A stretch of 64,000 nucleotides of DNA from VXNE01 sp963668365 (GTDB lineage Bacteria > Pseudomonadota > Gammaproteobacteria > Pseudomonadales > Azotimanducaceae). The DNA lies in assembly GCA_963668365.1 (NCBI GenBank), contig OY764266.1, forward strand, positions 558,001 to 622,000, in the 5' to 3' direction. Below, in pieces: positions 60,635 through 64,000 of the stretch (positions within the stretch are counted from its first letter, which is position 1; the number at the start of each line of letters is the position of its first letter). The notes below the pieces were generated by a model, which did not search any database, was not told where the DNA came from, and was given only the letters and a program-made list of their open reading frames with translations. A program made the position numbers and the translations under genes.

Positions 60635-63130
60635 ATGAAATCACCGTCGATCTGTTGCCGCAGCCTTTGCATCGCCGCATTGGCGCTTGCGCACGGAGCC
60701 GTGCAGGCCGAAGAGGCGGAACAATCCGAAGCCCGGCTTGAGACCGTCGTCGTGGTCGGCACCCGGGCCGCACCGCGAACCGCCACCGACGCGCCGGTGC
60801 CGGTGGACGCCATCGATGCCGAGGCGCTCCTGGGACAGGGCAGCGGGGACATGTCTAACCTGCTGCGCACCACGATTCCCTCCTTCCACGTCAGCACCAA
60901 CCCGTCCCGGGACGCTGCGGCCCTTTTGCGTCCGGTCAACCTGCGCGGACTGGCGCCGGACCACACGCTGGTGCTGGTGAACAACAAGCGCCGCCATCGC
61001 GGCGCTGTCATTCAGTGGATCTCCAACGGCGCCTCCGACGGCGCCCAAGGTCCGGACATTTCCGCCATCCCCGCGGCCGCCATCAAGCGTGTCGAGGTGC
61101 TCCGTGACGGCGCGGCGGCGCAATATGGCTCCGACGCCATCGCCGGCGTCGTGAACTTCGTGCTGAGAGACGACGACGAAGGCGGCAGCCTCGAGGCCAA
61201 GTACGGATTTCACACCGAGGACACCTCGGAGGACGTGATGGTGATTTCGGCCAACCGGGGCTTCGGCGTCGGCACGGCGGGCTTTGCGAACCTGAGTCTC
61301 GAGTACACGACTTCGGCGTCTACCGACCGCAGCGTGCAGCATCCGGATGCGGTGGCCATGCAGGGCGTGGGCGTCTCGGTGGCCAACCCCGCCAAGCCGT
61401 GGGGCGACGCGGAAGTCGAAGGCGGCGTGAAGGCTTTCCTCAACACCGGCTTTGAACTCGACAATGGCGTGCGCGGCTACGCGTTCGGCAACTACACCAC
61501 CCGCGACATCACCACCGCGTTCTTCTATCGCTCTCCCCAGGGCCGCTCCGGCGTCTACGTCAGCGGCGGCAGGATCCTGATCGGCGGCGGCCCGGCGTGC
61601 AAGGCCATGTACGACTACGACGCCACGCCGGAAAACGTGGTGACGGTCCGGGACCTGCTCCGCGCGGACGATGCATGTTTCGCGTTCGCGGAAATCCTGC
61701 CGGAAGGGTTCACGCCGGCGTTCGGCGCCGGCATGACCGACATGTCGGCCGTGGGCGGGTTCACCGGCGCACTGGACAATGGCCTGACCTACGACATTTC
61801 GGTCAGCTACGGTCGAAACAACCTGGACTTCTTCATCCATGAGACGGTCAACGCCTCCTACGGCCCCGCGACGCCGCGCTCCTTCGACATCGGCGCGAAC
61901 GCGCAGACGGAAACCAACTTCAACATCGACCTGACCCATGCCATGGACGTGGGCCTGGCATCCGACCTCAACGTGGCCGCCGGCTTCGAGTGGCGGGACG
62001 AGGGATTCAAGATCGTCATGGGCGAGCCGCTCTCCTGGGATACGGGACCGTTCGGCGCAGACGGCTTCTCCGCCCGCTCGAACGGCTTCGGCGGTTTCAA
62101 TCCCGCGAGCGCCGGGGAATGGGACCGGGCCAACATCGCGGCCTATGTCGACCTCGAGGCGGACGTGAACGACCGCCTGCGTCTTGGCGGTGCGCTGCGC
62201 TGGGAGGACTTCGACGACTTCGGCGCCGTCACCAACTTCAAGATCGCGGGCCGCCTGCAGATGAACGACCTCGTGGCGCTGCGGGCGTCCGTCGGTTCCG
62301 GATTCCGCGCGCCCACGCCCGGGCAACAGAACGCCAACAACCTGTCGACCGTGGTGGACTCCGCCACCGGCGTGTTTCGGGAGCAGGGAACGGTAGCTTC
62401 CACCAACCCGGTGGCGCTGGCCCTGGGCGGTGCGCCGCTCGATGCGGAAAGCTCCAACAACTTCACGCTTGGGTTCCTGGTCCAGACCGACGCTGGCCTC
62501 GATCTGACCGTAGACCTGTTCCGCATCGACCTTGCGGATCGCATCGCTCTATCCGACAACCTCGACGTGACCGACGCGATTCGCGCGGACCTGATGGCGG
62601 CGGGGGTTGCGGCGGCGGAGGACTTCAACCGGATCCGCTACTTCACCAACGACTACGACACCCGGACCACCGGCCTGGACATCGTGCTGACCCGGAGCTT
62701 CGACACGGACCTCGGGGTCACGAACCTGCTGGCCGGGTTCAACCGCACCCTGACCGGCATCGAGGAACTGGAGCAGGCGTCGACCGCGAGCCGGGTAGCG
62801 TCGATCGAGCGGGGCTCATCGGGGTCCCGGGTCAGCCTGGCGGTGAGCCATGCGACGGGTGCCTGGGACCTTGGCGCCCGCCTCAACTATTTCGGCAGTT
62901 GGTTCGACTCCGACGACAACCACTACCACGACGGATACCAGTACCTGGACGTGTCGGCGAAATACGCGTTCGATGCGGGTCTCGCGGTGGTGATCGGGGC
63001 CGACAATGTGCTCGATGCCTATCCGGACGAGGCGGTCCGTTCGCCGAGTTCGGGCCGGCTGTACCCGCGCTACTCGCCCGCCGGCTACAACGGTCGGCTC
63101 ATGTACGGTCGGTTGCGCTACGCATTCTGA
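60635..63130 (+). CDS. TonB-dependent outer-membrane receptor
   Basis: An 831-residue receptor. The signal peptide MKSPSICCRSLCIAALALAH leads to a TonB-box-like LETVVVVGTR, a plug domain (RGLAPDHTLVLVNNKRRHRG, IKRVEVLRDGAAAQYGSDAI, AGVVNFVLR) and a 22-strand-type barrel ending with the expected terminal phenylalanine (YGRLRYAF). It imports siderophores, vitamins or oligosaccharides using TonB energy; no regulator or ABC importer next to it narrows the substrate. It is divergent from mdh. Confidence 0.9.
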   Translation: MKSPSICCRSLCIAALALAHGAVQAEEAEQSEARLETVVVVGTRAAPRTATDAPVPVDAIDAEALLGQGSGDMSNLLRTTIPSFHVSTNPSRDAAALLRPVNLRGLAPDHTLVLVNNKRRHRGAVIQWISNGASDGAQGPDISAIPAAAIKRVEVLRDGAAAQYGSDAIAGVVNFVLRDDDEGGSLEAKYGFHTEDTSEDVMVISANRGFGVGTAGFANLSLEYTTSASTDRSVQHPDAVAMQGVGVSVANPAKPWGDAEVEGGVKAFLNTGFELDNGVRGYAFGNYTTRDITTAFFYRSPQGRSGVYVSGGRILIGGGPACKAMYDYDATPENVVTVRDLLRADDACFAFAEILPEGFTPAFGAGMTDMSAVGGFTGALDNGLTYDISVSYGRNNLDFFIHETVNASYGPATPRSFDIGANAQTETNFNIDLTHAMDVGLASDLNVAAGFEWRDEGFKIVMGEPLSWDTGPFGADGFSARSNGFGGFNPASAGEWDRANIAAYVDLEADVNDRLRLGGALRWEDFDDFGAVTNFKIAGRLQMNDLVALRASVGSGFRAPTPGQQNANNLSTVVDSATGVFREQGTVASTNPVALALGGAPLDAESSNNFTLGFLVQTDAGLDLTVDLFRIDLADRIALSDNLDVTDAIRADLMAAGVAAAEDFNRIRYFTNDYDTRTTGLDIVLTRSFDTDLGVTNLLAGFNRTLTGIEELEQASTASRVASIERGSSGSRVSLAVSHATGAWDLGARLNYFGSWFDSDDNHYHDGYQYLDVSAKYAFDAGLAVVIGADNVLDAYPDEAVRSPSSGRLYPRYSPAGYNGRLMYGRLRYAF

Positions 63131-63194
63131 TCGCGGGCGGCGCGATGCGCTCCTTGAACGGCTATTCTTGGCGCGTCCGCGCGGATATTCATGG

Positions 63195-64000
63195 CTATGC
63201 GCGATTGCGCCTCAAGGAAGGAAGTTCAACCGTCCTTGCCGCGCGCTCGGCCACGCGGGCATCGTGTGTCACGGCGATGATGGTGGCATCGAGATTCATC
63301 AGGTTGGTCAGCACTTGTTGCTGGAGCCGGTCATTGAGGTGGGCGGTTCCTTCGTCGAGCAGGAGCAACCGGGGTTGTCGATAGATCGCCCGCGCGATCA
63401 TGACCCGTTGGCGCTGACCGCCTGACAGCGTCGACCCCATGTGGCCAACTAGAGTCAAGTACTGCATCGGCATGCGCTCGATGTCATCATGAATGCACGC
63501 CATACGCGCCGCCCACTCGATCCGCTCCATATCGGGACTCCCTGTGTCGATGGCGATATTCTCGATGAGCGAACCGGAAAACAGGTCGTCGTCCTGCATC
63601 ACGACGCCCAGTTGCTGCCGATAAAAGACAGTGTCCAACCGCGCAAGATCAATCTTGTCGATGAGAATCTGGCCTTCAGAGGGCGCGAGCAGCTTGCACA
63701 GCAGTTTGATGAGAGTGGATTTGCCTCCCCCCGACTCGCCTTCAACGGCAATGAACTCGCCCGGCGACACCGCCAGATCCAGCTTGTCGAATACGACACC
63801 TTCTTCGTCGTTGTACGAGAAAGACAGTGCCCGGATCTCGACGCTGCCGGCCAGGTCGTGCCGAATGCCCCGATTCTCTGCTGGTATTTCCCGGGATTCG
63901 AGGCCGATGTCCGCGATGCGCTCCTGGTGCAGCCGCAACATTCGCAGTCCAACCAACGAGGCGATCAGAGAGTGGGTTCGTCCGGAGAACATCGCCCCGT
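63195..64000 (-). CDS. ABC transporter of the CvaB/RaxB peptide-exporter type, C-terminal part (cut by window edge)
   Basis: The last ~268 residues of an exporter: a linker with MLRLHQERIADIGLESREIP, typical of bacteriocin exporters with an N-terminal C39 peptidase, then a nucleotide-binding domain with Walker A GESGGGKST, Q-loop VMQDDDLFSGSLIENI, signature LSGGQRQRVMIARA and Walker B LLLLDEGTAHLN. The frame stays open to 64000, so the membrane and peptidase parts lie outside. It would export a leader-peptide-containing peptide or a similar cargo. Confidence 0.82.
   Translation of the reverse strand, partial: GAMFSGRTHSLIASLVGLRMLRLHQERIADIGLESREIPAENRGIRHDLAGSVEIRALSFSYNDEEGVVFDKLDLAVSPGEFIAVEGESGGGKSTLIKLLCKLLAPSEGQILIDKIDLARLDTVFYRQQLGVVMQDDDLFSGSLIENIAIDTGSPDMERIEWAARMACIHDDIERMPMQYLTLVGHMGSTLSGGQRQRVMIARAIYRQPRLLLLDEGTAHLNDRLQQQVLTNLMNLDATIIAVTHDARVAERAARTVELPSLRRNRA

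Overview
The window reads as a chromosomal segment of a GC-rich gammaproteobacterium, probably uncultured. RNase T, which is essentially confined to Gammaproteobacteria, and the order argB-algC-coaBC facing radC (familiar from Pseudomonas-like genomes) support this. No rRNA, tRNA, CRISPR array or phage structural gene was seen. Housekeeping genes alternate with short scarred stretches holding insertion sequences, palindromic repeats and gene relics.

Layout: 1-4.4 kb is core metabolism and repair (argB start, a MITE-like element, algC, coaBC, radC, rnt). A short IS with perfect target duplications (4.5-5.7 kb) precedes argG and a sulfatase. A heterodimeric ABC exporter (8.6-12.1 kb) lies between the sulfatase gene and a duplicated scrap of it. 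A complete 1.8-kb ISKra4-type IS sits upstream of an M28 peptidase and a methyltransferase. Positions 17.6-25.9 kb form an accessory/defence region: a XamI-like restriction-modification pair, a PIN toxin with a DUF7662-like partner flanked by ~98-bp direct repeats, a CopB-like protein, an MFS carrier, a luciferase-like flavin enzyme, then relics of a type I-C cas5 gene and a RloA/RloB (AbiL-like) pair joined at a deletion scar.

26-32.3 kb is a five-gene operon for soluble NAD-dependent, molybdenum formate dehydrogenase (fdsG, fdsB, fdsA, fdhD, mobA). The stretch 32.5-38.5 kb mixes intact metabolic genes (crotonase, NERD nuclease, oxidoreductase, hydrolase, GrpB) with decayed fragments. 38.5-41.9 kb (minus strand) joins an ABC-type ligand-binding protein, a membrane sensor without output domain and an OFA-family carrier, plausibly an organic-acid sensing and uptake unit. 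42-47 kb has a luciferase-like enzyme, small secreted proteins and a single-chain biotin-dependent acyl-CoA carboxylase.

47-64 kb contains a short SutA-like gene, a DsbA-fold isomerase, an M48 lipoprotein protease, another luciferase-like enzyme, a class III aminotransferase, and a four-gene EF-hand / ECF sigma / anti-sigma / CnrX-ZraP-like cluster that is the best candidate for an undescribed signalling module. It continues with tlpA-ogt, a metallo-hydrolase, malate dehydrogenase coupled to a secreted beta-propeller dihaem protein, a TonB receptor and the end of a peptide-exporter-type ABC protein. All function calls come from reading motifs and family resemblance; no search was run.
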